A DNA stretch of 64,000 nt from Xenopus tropicalis. Its lineage: Eukaryota; Chordata; Amphibia; Anura; Pipidae. The DNA is taken from NCBI RefSeq assembly GCF_000004195.4, contig NC_030681.2, forward strand, positions 23,266,482-23,330,481, written 5' to 3'. Within the stretch, counting starts at the first letter, position 1. Each line of letters begins with the position of its first letter. Shown in pieces: positions 43,440 to 54,775 of the stretch. The notes below the pieces were generated by a model, which saw nothing but the letters and a program-made list of their open reading frames with translations, made no database searches and was not told the DNA's origin. The position numbers were made by a program, and so were the translations under genes.

Positions 43440-46418
43440 TTTTTTTTTTATTTGAAAGTTTTTATTAGTTTTTTAATACAGAAACAGAACAATCAACATG
43501 ACTGATTTACATTCAATTGTTATTTCTTAATGGATTGCAATAAAAGTTACAGTTTCAACATCATATTTGTTTTATGCTTGTTTTTCTTTTGATAGCGTGG
43601 TTGATTCTCTCTTCTAATAGGCTATAGTTGATTGGTTAAGAAAGGTAGTATAGTATAGTGGGTTAAGCTGAGATAGGTAGGGTTAGGGGGGTAGGAGGAG
43701 GACGGGGTGGGGATCTGGGGGAGGTAGAGGTTACCGGTTCTCGTCCATTTCTAATCGGGGCTATCTGTCGGCTAGCTCTCCAGGTATTGGGCCCACGGGT
43801 ACCACTCCAGCTCCCCCTCGTAGCTTTTATCCAGCAGTCTATTTCTGATTGATTCCATGGCTCTGATCCAGTTTATTTTTGTTATCAGTGTTGGTGTTCC
43901 AGGTATGTTAGGTTGTTTCCAGTTAGCTGCTAGTAGTGATCTTGCTGCCGTTAGGATGTGAGCTGTCAGTTTGCGTGCTTGTTTGGGTTGTGTGGTTCTT
44001 GTTTGTAGCCCTAGGAGGAAGAATTGTGGGGTTGGTTCTATAGTGGTGTGGAGGACCTCGGAGAGTAGAGTTGCTACCTGTTTCCAGAATTCCTGTGCTA
44101 TTTTGCATGCCCACCATGTGTGTATGAATGATCCTTCTTCCCCACATCCTCTGAAGCAGAGTGCTAGTTCTGGATTGTTTGTAAATTTGCTGATACGGGA
44201 TGGGGTATAATACCATCTAAAGATGATCTTGTATGCTCTTTCGCTTGAGGTTGCACAGATTGAGGTTTTGCTGGCTGTTTTCCATATTTGTGACCAAGTT
44301 TCTTCAGGTATTGTGGTCTTTAAGTCTTTTTCCCATTTTGTCATGTATGTTTGTTGTAAGGGTGTTGTATCTGCCGCTAGTCGGTAGTATAGCAAGGATA
44401 TTAGGTGTCCTGGCTGGGATTGTTTGTAGCAGATACTTTCAAAGTATGTGAGTGTTTGGTTCGTTTGCGTTTTGATTTTTGCTTCTAGATAGTGTTTGAT
44501 CTGTAGGTATTGAAAGAATTGGGTGTTTGGGATCTCATGTTTGTCTGTGCATTCCTGGAAGGAAATGACTTTTTGTTCTGGTGCGAGCTCCTTTATCGTA
44601 GTCAGGTTTGCAGCTATCCAGGGTTTGAAATTCGTAGGGGTACAGCCTGGTGTGAACTCTCTGTTGTTGAAGATGGTTCTGAATTTGGAGTTGGTGGGGC
44701 TCAGTTTTGATTTGTGTGCTATTGTGTCCCAAAGATCTAGTGCGTGTTTGGAGGTTGGTAGTAGTTCTGCGGTGGTTATTCTTGATGATTTAGGTAACCA
44801 GAATAGATTTGCTAATTGTAGGGGTGCAGTTGGTAGGTTTTCAATCATTTTCCATGGTTCTTTTGTGGGTGTGTGTAAGCTTATCATAGCTTCTAGTCTG
44901 CTTGCTAAATAGTATCGGTATATGTGGGGGATTCCCAGGCCTCCAAGGGTTTTGGGCTTGGTCATGATTGGCGCTTTGATTCTGGGCTTTTTACCTCCCT
45001 ATACAAAGTTTGTTATGGCTTTTTGGAGGGCCGTTGCCGTTTGTTCTGGGAATGGGATTGGGAGTGTCCTAAATAAGTATAGTATTCTTGGTAGTAGGGT
45101 CATTCGTACTGCTGCTATCCTGCCAAACCATGAGAGGTGATATGTGTGCCAGGTTATTAGGTCTCTTTTGAGTTTTTCTATTAATTTAGGGTAGTTGGCG
45201 CTGTAGAGGGTTTGGTAGGAGGAGGTTAGATTGATTCCTAGGTAGGTTATCGCGTCTTTTTCCCACTTGTAGTCAAAGTTTAGTTGTAGTAGTTTTAATT
45301 CCGGTTTCGGCATGTGTAGGGGGAGTACGTGGGATTTGGTTGGGTTTATTTTGTATCCTGTAGTGCTTTGGAATTTTTCCAGAGTATTTATTAAGTTTGG
45401 CATTGAAGTTTGTGGAGAGGATAGTGTGAGTAGGATGTCGTCGGCAAATAGGCTGATCTTGTATTCTGTGGGGCCTACTTGAAATCCTTTTATGTTGGAG
45501 TTTAGCCTGATTGCATGGGCCAGTGGTTCTAGAGAAAGGGCAAAGATAAGTGGGGACATGGGGCATCCCTGTCGTGTTCCCCCGCGTATCTTGATGTGGT
45601 CTGAGTGGGTTCCCATTATTGTTACCTGTGCTGTCGGTTTTGTGTATAGTTGTTTTAGACCTGTTATGAACGTTTTGGGTAGTCTTAACTTTTCTAGTAC
45701 TGCGAACATATATCTCCAGTCTAGCCTGTCGAATGCTTTTTGTGCGTCCAGGGATAGTAGGAGTGTTGAGGAATTCATTTTATGAGCTAAAGATATTAAG
45801 TTGGTTGCTTTACGGACATTGTCTGCTGCTTGTCTGCCGGGTACAAAACCCACCTGATCGTAGTGAATTATGGAGGGGAGCACTGTGTTTAATCTGGTGG
45901 CCATAGTTTGAGATCCACGTTTATCAGTGAGATGGGTCTATAGCTGTCGCAGTTGTATGGGTCTTTTCCTGGTTTTAGGATCATTACTATGTTTGCTGTT
46001 TGCATGTGTGGAGTGGGGGGTAACCCTTCCAGGAATGACTGAAAGAGATCTTTTAATTGTGGGATTAGGTGGTCTGCAAATTTTTTGTAGTATTTTGCTG
46101 TGTAGCCATCTGGTCCTGGCGATTTGCCTGGCTTAGCTTCTTTTATTATCTGTTCTACTTCCTCCGTGTCTATTGGGGAAGCGAGTCTATCTATTTGTAT
46201 TTGTGTTAGTGAGGGAGGTTTCCAGTTTGAGAGGAAATCTGATGTGGGCGCTAGGTGGGCTTCAGGGGCTTTATCATCTTTGTATAGTTCTGTATAGAAG
46301 TTTTGGAATGATTGAAGTATTTGTTTTGTATCTCTGGTAATCGTTCCTGAGGGGTTACGTATAGCGTGTATAGTTTGTGAGGAGAGGAGGGCCAGCATTG
46401 TGTGTGGTTTGTTTAATA
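43440..46418 (-). mobile_element. 5'-truncated L1-type LINE inserted in a CR1 element
   Basis: Flanked by the 11-bp target duplication TTCCTCAATTT (43429-43439 and 46419-46429). The T-run at 43440-43451 is the poly(A) tail of a minus-strand insertion. The coding part covers the reverse transcriptase and C-terminal region of ORF2; the endonuclease is missing through 5' truncation. A 3' UTR of about 330 bp follows the stop near 43772. Confidence 0.9.
43772..46398 (-). pseudogene. L1-type ORF2 fragment (reverse transcriptase and C-terminal domain), broken
   Basis: Three consecutive reading-frame pieces on the minus strand make one polypeptide. Piece 1 (46398-45889) has PGPDGYTAKYYK and YRPISLINVDLK. 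Piece 2 (45904-44999) has the palm motifs LSLDAQKAFDRLDW, GTRQGCPMSPLIFALSLEPLA and the catalytic FADD. Piece 3 (44965-43772) starts KPKTLGGLGIP and holds the C-terminal cysteine-histidine motif C-x3-C-x7-H-x4-C. Piece 1 to 2 is joined by a one-base deletion near 45895; piece 2 to 3 is interrupted by a TAG at 45001-44999 where the family normally has Trp. Few lesions in over 2.6 kb suggest a fairly young insertion, but it cannot move on its own. Confidence 0.9.
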
Positions 46419-46429
46419 TTCCTCAATTT

Positions 46430-47350
46430 GATCATTAACCTTCTGTGAGGTACTGTATCAAACGCTTTAGCAAAGTCCAAGTAGATGACATCAACTGCCA
46501 TTCCAGCATCGAGGTTCCTGCTCACCTCCTCATAAAAGGCGACTAAATTAGTCTGGCAAGATCTGTTACGCATAAAACCATGCTGGCACAAACTAATAGT
46601 ATTGTGAACTGCAATGTATTCAAGTACCCTATCCCTTATTACCCCTTCCAAAAGTTTTCCTACTACTGATGTCAGACTAACAGGCCTATAGTTTTCAAGC
46701 TGAGAACGGGATTCCTTTTTAAATAACGGCACCACATTAGCAATCCGCCAGTCTCTCGGCACCATGCCAGACCTCAATGAATCCTGAAAAATTAAGTGAA
46801 GAGGTTTGGCAATCACAGCGCTCAGCTCATTTAATACCCTGGGATGAATCCCATCCGGTCCTGGACCTTTGTTTACCTTTACATGTTCAAGTCTCTTTTG
46901 AATTTCCTCCCGAGTCACCCATGCGTCAGTAGCTAAATTACTAGAACTGGGCATATTAAATGGGAAGCCTTCATTATCTGGCTCCTCAGATGTATAGACA
47001 GATGAAAAATAAGAGTTCAAAATTTCTGCTTTTTCCCTGTTCTCATCAACCAACTTACCCCCCCCGTGATAATAAAGTTCCCACCCCTTCTTGCTTCATT
47101 TTTTTACTATTCACATAATTAAAAAATAATTTTGGATTCTTTTTACTCCTAGCTGCAATATCCCTTTCCATCTCTATTTTAGCTTGCCTGATAGCTTTTT
47201 TGCTGCTTTATTTGCTTCCTTGTACCTGATGAAGGTTTCCGCTGTCCCAGCTAACTTGAATGCTTTAAAAACACGTTTTTTTCTTACCAACCTCGACACT
47301 AACACTTTTGTTCAATTACTAGAATTGGGTCTATTAAAAGGGAAGCCTTC
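46430..47350 (-). pseudogene. CR1-type LINE ORF2 fragment (N-terminal and early reverse transcriptase)
   Basis: The minus-strand frame 47053 to about 46440 reads EILNSYFSSVYT, GPGPDGIHPRVLNEL, NYRPVSLTSVVGKLLE, QHGFMRNRSCQTNL and VIYLDFAKAFDTVPHRRLM. These are the ordered reverse transcriptase blocks of CR1 elements. The frame continues upstream to about 47200 with a break near 47060. At 46430 it is interrupted by the L1; the next CR1 codons (LRKIGLEHN) are found beyond the L1 at about 43440-43411. Confidence 0.85.
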
Positions 47351-47360
47351 ATTAGATGGG
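47300..47360 (-). pseudogene. Second short CR1 segment duplicating part of the adjacent CR1
   Basis: About 50 bp (CAATTACTAGAATTGGGTCT and onward to CCTTCATTAGATGG) closely match 46932-46980 in the same orientation. It is either a second truncated CR1 or a local duplication. Confidence 0.5.
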
Positions 47361-47460
47361 CTTAAATCAAGGTGACTGACAAAATAATGAATGTCTTTGT
47401 ATGTGGAATCCTTGGGGGACTCTTTTGTGTGTTGCTGACCCTAGATAACTGTGAAAAGCA

Positions 47461-47595
47461 CAGAATACACGAATGAGGAGAGCACCTCTCGCTGGGTCCC
47501 TGCTTAAAAAGGCTTTATTTCTGACTACACACAACATGTTTTGCCTTTTTAAGCAGGAACCCAGCGAGAGGTGCTCTCCTCATTCGTGTATTCTG
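47461..47595. repeat. 53-bp inverted repeat with 29-bp spacer
   Basis: Left arm 47461-47513 and right arm 47543-47595 are reverse complements with one mismatch that I can find. A transcript of either strand would form a long hairpin. Confidence 0.9.
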
Positions 47596-47963
47596 AGCTG
47601 TTTGGGCTTGCGGGTAGCCATTTGGAGGATTGATGCATCTGGTCTGACAGGCTGAGCGCTTGAACAATCCACAATCGATATCTGTGAAAAGCGTTACCAT
47701 GCAATATTGCCATACGGATACACCCTGATATCTCTAAACTAGAGCCCCCTAGCAAGATGTTGGCATTGGTATTCTAAGATAATTGAAAACAGGTCTTTTT
47801 TTATTTTTTGTGCTCTTTTAATTATTCATCTTTTTTTTTGCAGCTTACCAGTTTTGTATTTCATCAGTTATCGGGTTACTAGGGCCTTCTTTACCCTAGT
47901 AACCAGGCAGTGGTGTGAATCAAAAAAAAGTGGAAGGTGAATAGAAAAGGGATTAAATAAATA

Positions 47964-49182
47964 GGCATGGGACCTGTTATCCAGAATGCTTGGGACCCAG
48001 GGTTTTCCAGATAAGGGATCTTTCTGTAATTTGGATCGGCATAACTTAAGTTAAAAATCATTTAAATATTGAATAAACCCAATAGGCTTGTTTTGCCCCC
48101 AATAAGGGGTAATTATATCTTAGTTGGGATTAAATACAGGTACTGTTTTATTATTACAGAGAAAAGGGAATAATTTAACCATTAAATAAACCCAATAGGG
48201 CTGTTCTGCCCCCAATAAGGGGTAATTTATATCTTAGTTGGGATCAAGTACAGGTACTGTTTTATTATTACAGAGAAAAGGGAATAATTTAACCATTAAA
48301 TAAACCCAATAGGACTGTTCTGCCCCCAATAAGGCGTAATTATATCTTAGTTGGGATCAAGTACAGGTACTGTTTTATTATTACAGAGAAAAGGGAATCA
48401 TTTAACCATTAAATAAACCCAATAGGACTGTTCTGCCCCCAATAAGGGGTAATTATATCTTAGTTGGGATCAAGTACAGGTACTGTTTTATTATTACAGA
48501 GAAAAGGGAATCATTTAACCATTAAATAAACCCAATAGGGCTGTTCTGCCCCCAATAAGGGGTAATTATATCTTAGTTGGGATCAAGTACAGGCACTGTT
48601 TTATTATTACAGAGAAAAGGGAATCATTTAACCATTAAATAAACCCAATAGGACTGTTCTGCCCCCAATAAGGCGTAATTATATCTTAATTGGGATCAAG
48701 TACAGGCACTGTTTTATTATTACAGAGAAAAGGGAATCATTTAACCATTAAATAAACCCAATAGGGCTGTTCTGCCCCCAATAAGGATTAATTATATCTT
48801 AGTTGGGATCAAGTACAGGTACTGTTTTATTATTACAGAGAAAAGGGAATCATTTAACCATTAAATAAACCCAATAGGACTGTTCTGCCCCCAATAAGGG
48901 GTAATTATATCTTAGTTGGGATCAAGAACAGGTACTGTTTTATTATTAAAAGGGAATCATTTAACCATTAAATAAACCCAATAGGGCTGTTCTGCCCCCA
49001 ATAAGGGGTAATTATATCTTAGTTGGGATCAAGTACAGGTACTGTTTTATTATTACAGAGAAAAAAGGAAATCATTTTTAAAAATTAGAATTATTTGCTT
49101 ATAATAGGGTCTATGGGAGATGGCCTTTCCGTAATTAGGAACTTTCTGGATAATGGATTTCTGGATAAGGGATCCCGTACTG
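47964..49182 (+). mobile_element. 113-bp-array MITE, nine units
   Basis: Left end GGCATGGGACCTGTTATCCA; nine units about 48070-49075; right end GGATCCCGTACTG. One unit (near 48935) lacks ACAGAGAA. Confidence 0.9.
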
Positions 49183-49184
49183 TA

Positions 49185-50055
49185 CTAGAAAGTAATAATA
49201 AATTATAAGCAATTATAAAATTGCATCCAGAGAATCTGTTTTATGGATATCGGGGTCAGTGACCCCAGTGGATGCATGGATAATAGATAAATAATAGATA
49301 GATGACATGTCTTTCTTGCACTATTATTTTCCTACAGGTCTGGGCTATTGTTCTGACGTGCTGCTACAGTATAACATGAATATTACAAGGAAAATAATAG
49401 GCAGGCAGCGCACATGGAGCCTTATATTTATCCTCACCCAAACAACCCTATCTATGCGCCTGACATTTTTCTCTCTTGGACGGATGATTCTGACAGAATG
49501 AGACAGCTTGTTGGACACTGACTTGTGATCCATGAAGAATCAGTTTTTGCAATCTGACTTTGTACGACTTTGGCAGTCACTTAGTGTATATACAAGGAGC
49601 AGAGATGCAGAAATGCACAATTATTCGCTACTTGTCTCTTCTCTCAGACGCTGTAAAACAGCCTCTTAGCAACTCAGATCCCATCTCTGCCTTATTGTAA
49701 TTCCACCCAAAGAAAATGACATCAACACCTATTTAGCAAAGAGTATTTGTTAATATCGGAATAAATAGAATACAACATTTTATGCTTGTCTTTTCTTAAT
49801 CTGATTTACATAAAGGGAAAATGAGAATGTTAGAGTTCAGGAGCGCCTTTATATAGCGTTTTTCTACTTGATCATGATTTTATATTCCTAGTGGTTTTAG
49901 AAATATTAAACTTCACTTATATTTAACTGTCATCTGCCTGCTGGAGTCCTACAGCACTGCCATTGCACCACCATGATGAGATACATTTATCTCTTCTAAT
50001 GTAATTATTTTAAACTGGTGTTAGAATATTATAAACTGGGTTATAACTAATAACA
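49185..50055. other. No recognisable gene
   Basis: Nothing I can name. Confidence 0.45.
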
Positions 50056-50069
50056 GTTTTAGGACTCTA

Positions 50070-51732
50070 GCTATGGGATAACAGGTATAGTAGGGAGAGA
50101 TGGTGCCTATAGTAGCAGTGGGATAATAGCCTCTGGGAAGGGACTGGGGCTGTGGGATAGCAGGTATAGTAGGGAGAGATGGTGCCTATAGTAGCAGTGG
50201 GATAATAGCCTCTGGGAAGGGACTGGGGCTGTGGGATAGCAGGTATAGTAGGGAGAGATGGTGCCTATAGTAGCAGTGGGGGGATAATAGCCTCTGGGAA
50301 GGGACTGTGGCTGTGGGATAGCAGGTATAGTAGGGAGAGATGGTGCCTATAGTAGCAGTGGGGGGATAATAGCCTCTGGGAAGGGACTGGGGCTGTGGGA
50401 TAGCAGGTATAGTAGGGAGAGATGGTGCCTATAGTAACAGTGGGGGATAATAGCCTCTGGGAAGGGACTGGGGCTGTGGGATAGCAGGTATAGTAGGGAG
50501 AGATGGTGCCTATAGTAACAGTGGGGGATAATAGCCTCTGGGAAGGGACTGGGGCTGTGGGATAGCAGGTATAGTAGGGAGAGATGGTGCCTATAGTAGC
50601 AGTGGGGGGATAATAGCCTCTGGGAAGGGACTGGGGCTGTGGGATAGCAGGTATAGTAGGGAGAGATGGTGCCTATAGTAGCAGAGGGGGTGTAATAGCC
50701 TCTGGGAAGGGACTGGGGCTGTGGGATAGCAGGTATAGTAGGGAGAGATGGTGCCTATAGTAACAGTGGGGGATAATAGCCTCTGGGAAGGGACTGGGGC
50801 TGTGGGATAGCAGGTATAGTAGGGAGAGATGGTGCCTATAGTAGCAGTGGGGGGATAATAGCCTCTGGGAAGGGACTGGGGCTGTGGGATAGCAGGTATA
50901 GTAGGGAGAGATGGTGCCTATAGTAGCAGTGGGGGGATAATAGCCTCTGGGAAGGGACTGGGGCTGTGGGATAGCAGGTATAGTAGGGAGAGATGGTGCC
51001 TATAGTAACAGTGGGGGATAATAGCCTCTGGGAAGGGACTGGGGCTGTGGGATAGCAGGTATAGTAGGGAGAGATGGTGCCTATAGTAACAGTGGGGGAT
51101 AATAGCCTCTGGGAAGGGACTGGGGCTGTGGGATAGCATGTATAGTAGGGAGAGATGGTGCCTATAGTAACAGTGGGGGATAATAGCCTCTGGGAAGGGA
51201 CTGGGGCTGTGGGATAGCAGGTATAGTAGGGAGAGATGGTGCCTATAGTAGCAGAGGGGGGTGTAATAGCCTCTGGGAAGGGACTGGGGCTGTGGGATAG
51301 CAGGTATAGTAGGGAGAGATGGTGCCTATAGTAGCAGTGGGGGGATAATAGCCTCTGGGAAGGGACTGGGGCTGTGGGATAGCAGGTATAGTAGGGAGAG
51401 ATGGTGCCTATAGTAGCAGTGGGATAATAGCCTCTGGGAAGGGACTGGGGCTGTGGGATAGCAGGTATAGTAGGGAGAGATGGTGCCTATAGTAGCAGTG
51501 GAGGGATAATAGCCTCTGGGAAGGGACTGTGGCTGTGGGATAGCAGGTATAGTAGGGAGAGATGGTGCCTATAGTAGCAGTGGGGGGATAATAGCCTCTG
51601 GGAAGGGACTGTGGCTGTGGGATATCAGGTATAGTAGGGAGAGATGGTACCTATAGTAGCAGTGGGGGGATAATAGCCTCTGGGAAGGGACTGTGGCTGT
51701 GGGATAGCAGGTATAGTAGGGAGAGATGGTGA
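50070..51732. repeat. ~80-bp minisatellite, about 20 units
   Basis: Unit TGTGGGATAGCAGGTATAGT, AGGGAGAGATGGTGCCTATA, then GTAGCAGTGGGATAATAGCC. Period is 79-83 bp depending on the number of G in GTGGG(GGG)ATAATAG. Variant units (GTAACAGTGGGGG; GCAGAGGGGGTGT) recur in groups. Confidence 0.97.
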
Positions 51733-51757
51733 CAACAATACTTTATATCACCATATA

Positions 51758-52070
51758 TGTAGTTAGGAATCTGATCAGCTATTATCCTGGCTTCTGCTAA
51801 AGGGCTGTGACAGATGGGGAGATTAGGCGACACGATTTCACGGTTTCCTCTCAAGGCAACTTCCATGACTTAGGCAAATCGTGGCACCGCGTATGCCATC
51901 CCACCGGCGATTTACATCCTAGCTGGTGGGATGGCATTTTGGGGAGGTTAGTCACCAGCGACTAGGGAGATTTGTCAGTGGGTGAGCTTTAGCCTATAGG
52001 ATAAACCCATGTAAATAGGATTTTTTTTTGGAGCTTGTTTGGAATTCATTCCCAGAATTACTTTTGTTTA
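51758..52070 (+). mobile_element. Small retroelement starting at the hammerhead cleavage position, with a nested MITE
   Basis: It begins TGTAGTTAGGAATC, exactly the sequence 3' of the hammerhead cleavage site seen at 34778/34777, and ends CTTTTGTTTA like the 34.6-kb copy. It is flanked by TTTATATCACCATA at 51742-51755 and 52071-52084; extending to 16 bp with one mismatch brings the duplication to the cleavage position. About 185 bp near 51800-51985 are absent from the 34.6-kb copy and are a later MITE insertion. The element lies 20 bp beyond the end of the ~80-bp minisatellite. Confidence 0.7.
51798..51985. mobile_element. MITE nested in the hammerhead-type retroelement
   Basis: Begins near AAGGGCTGTGACAGATGGGG and ends near GGGAGATTTGTCAGTGGG. 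It has internal inverted repeats (ATGCCATCCCACC against GGTGGGATGGCAT) and the same plan as the element at 57811-58046. The empty site is visible in the copy at 34639-34777. Confidence 0.65.
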
Positions 52071-52086
52071 TTTATATCACCATACA

Positions 52087-52398
52087 AAGCCCTGGGCAAT
52101 TAGGGAATTGGAGCATTCAGGTGTAGGTTAGAGAAGCGCTTACAGAAGCTCAAGAGAAGCTTGGGCACTGTATGTAGGACACCACAGAGAAGCAGGGCCC
52201 CCTGTATGGCTAACGGCACCCTGTCTGTGCATCCCAACATCACGGGTCCTAGAGGCTTCAGGAGAGGAACACTGTGTATGAGGAGCAGAGAGAATCTGCC
52301 CCAGTCTGTAACCTGCCTCCCTGCAAGAAGCTGCTCAATAAGTGTGTCTGGTTCATCATTGCACAACTGTCTTTTATGCCTGCTTCTTACAGTAATGG
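52087..52398. other. No recognisable gene
   Basis: Nothing I can name. Confidence 0.4.
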
Positions 52399-52406
52399 CT
52401 GCCCAT

Positions 52407-52706
52407 CAGGGATCTCCAACCTTTTTTACCCATAAGCAACATTTCAATAAAAAAAAATCTGGGGAGTAGCACATGCACAAAAGCTTTCTTAGTAGGTGAC
52501 CAATAAGGATTGGTTAATTAGTAGCCCAGTGTAGACTGGGAGGTTACTAAAGGCTCTTTTTAGCAGTACTCATGGTCTTTATGCCTCCAAAACTTGCCTC
52601 CAAGTCAGAAATTAAAAAATGAGTACCACTTTGAGGCCACTGGGAGCAACATCCAAGGGGGTGGTGAGCAACATGTTGCTCCTGAGCCACTGGTTGGGGA
52701 TCGCTG
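52407..52706. mobile_element. hAT-type MITE, GGTTGGGGA family, old copy
   Basis: CAGGGATCTCCAACC / GGTTGGGGATCGCTG. Flanks GGCTGCCCAT and GGCTACAT suggest a decayed 8-bp duplication. Confidence 0.8.
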
Positions 52707-52714
52707 GGCTACAT

Positions 52715-53316
52715 CTTACTGTAACGGGTGCCTGCCAGCCACGGGTCGCCCCGTTACATAATAACATTTTCAAATATAAAGTATAAATGCAAATTCAATA
52801 TATTTGAATATATTTTGAATTTGCAAATTCAATATATTTAAAGTCAGTTGCTAATGAAGAGAGATTCTATTGTCATATTGTCAGTAAAATTGTCTGTTTA
52901 ACAAGAGGGAATGTGACACCTTGGCACTCGCTTTTGTTTTGTGTAATTACTGTGCTCGGCTCTGCCACCCTGTGCAATGTTTTATCTCTCCTCTTTGAAA
53001 CAGTGTTGGGACAAAATATAATAAAAATGAATTACTTCTGTAAACATTTATGACTATTAGTCTTACCAAACATTCGCATGGTACCTAACGCGCTTTGTTA
53101 ATTAAACATGGGGAAAAACAGCAAACGAGAAAGATCAAAAGAAATACGTTCTTTGAACTCTCATGAGAAAAACAGATGAAACAGAAAATGGAAGCGCATT
53201 GTCAGAATAGAACAGACTATTCAATGAAACAATGTTCCAACAACTGGCAAATCAAACTAAAATGAAATGGCCAATGCAAAGTCATCCTACAGGAAGCTGA
53301 ATTTACCTTTTTTATA
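52715..53316. other. No recognisable gene
   Basis: Nothing I can name. Confidence 0.45.
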
Positions 53317-53318
53317 TA

Positions 53319-54197
53319 CAGGTATGGGACCTGTTATCCAGAATGTTTGGGTTTTCTGAATAAGGGATCTTTCCATAATTTGGATCTTTATACCTTAAGT
53401 TTACTAAAAAAAATAATTTCAACATTAAACAAACCCAATAGGGCTGTTCTGCCCCCAATAAGGGGTAATTATATCTTAGTTGGGATCAAGTACAGGTACT
53501 GTTTTATTATTACAGAGAAAAGGGAATCATTTAACCATGAAATAAACCCAATAGGGCTGTTCTGCCCCCAATAAGGGGTAATTATATCTTAGTTGGGATC
53601 AATTACAGGTACTGTTTTATTATTACAGAGAAAAGGGAATCATTTAACCATTAAATAAACCCAATAGGACTGTTCTGCCCCCAATAAGGGGTAATTATAT
53701 CTTAGTTGGGATCAAGTACAGGTACTGTTTTATTATTACAGAGAAAAGGGAATCATTTAACCATGAAATAAACCCAATAGAACTGTTCTGCCCCCAATAA
53801 GTGGTAATTATATCTTAGTTGGGATCAAGTACAGGTACTGTTTTATTATTACAGAGAAAAGGGAATCATTTAACCATTAAATAAACCCAATAGGGCTGTT
53901 CTGCCCCCAATAAGGGGTAATTATATCTTAGTTGGGATCAAGTACAGGTACTGTTTTATTATTACAGAGAAAAGGGAATCATTTAACCATTAAATAAACC
54001 CAATAGGGCTGTTCTGCCCCCAATAAGGGGTAATTATATCTTAGTTGGGATCAAGTACAGGTACTGTTTTATTACTACTGAGAAAAAACGGAAATTGTTT
54101 TTAAAAAGTTGATTAAAATGGAGTCTATGGGAGATGACCTTTCCGTAGTTTAGAGCTTTCTGGATGAAAGGTTTCTGGATTACGGATCCCATACCTG
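53319..54197 (+). mobile_element. 113-bp-array MITE, six units, both termini intact
   Basis: TA at 53317-53318 and 54198-54199; CAGGTATGGGACC / GGATCCCATACCTG. The 113-bp period is exact (CTTAGTTGGG at 53475, 53588, 53701, 53814). Confidence 0.93.
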
Positions 54198-54237
54198 TAC
54201 TTATGACCATGAACTTTTTGGCGCGCATGGGTCATGG

Positions 54238-54457
54238 CAGGGTCAGATTTGGCCAATCCCTGCTGGTGCTCCCCCAGCATGCAGATCCCCCCTTCCCGAC
54301 ATGTCTAAGGTAGGAGTTAAATACACATGCTCAGGGGAAGGGGTGATTTGGCGTCAGGGGCCAAAGTGGGGTTGTGTGGGCCACGGTGGGGGTTCCTTGG
54401 GGGGGAGGGTGTGGAGCCCCTGGGGCAGCAGTCCCTGCACCTCCCAGTCCAATCCTG
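54238..54457. mobile_element. hAT-type MITE, 220 bp, TSD GGTCATGG
   Basis: Exact 8-bp duplication at 54230-54237 and 54458-54465; ends CAGGGTCAGATTTGG / CCAGTCCAATCCTG. Same family as 21599-21885. Confidence 0.9.
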
Positions 54458-54512
54458 GGTCATGGGTTGTATTGTATACAATTATGTGGACATAAAAATG
54501 GCATAAGTAGTC

Positions 54513-54560
54513 CAGGTATGGGACCTGTTATCCAGAATGCTCAGGACCTGGGGGAAACAT
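54513..54560. mobile_element. Left-terminal scrap of the 113-bp-array MITE family
   Basis: CAGGTATGGGACCTGTTATC then CAGAATGCTCAGGACC, without an array. Confidence 0.7.
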
Positions 54561-54654
54561 TATATGGTTTGCAACTAATAAAATAGCAGGGTTTATCCCA
54601 CTTAAATAAGTCCTATTGTGCCAGTATATTTGCGTATTTTGGAACACAGTGCAG

Positions 54655-54775
54655 TAACCCAAAGCAGAACCAATCACCAGTTAGCTTACATCAGTCGGAT
54701 GCACTAAGAAAGCTAACATTTGATTGGTTGTTTTGGTTACTGCAATAAGACAGTTTTGTCCTGCTTTAGTTAATG
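54655..54775. mobile_element. Palindromic MITE relative (GCAGTAACC family)
   Basis: GCAGTAACCCAAAGCAGAAC and, mirrored, TTGTTTTGGTTACTGC with CCAATCA/TGATTGG inside. Confidence 0.55.
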
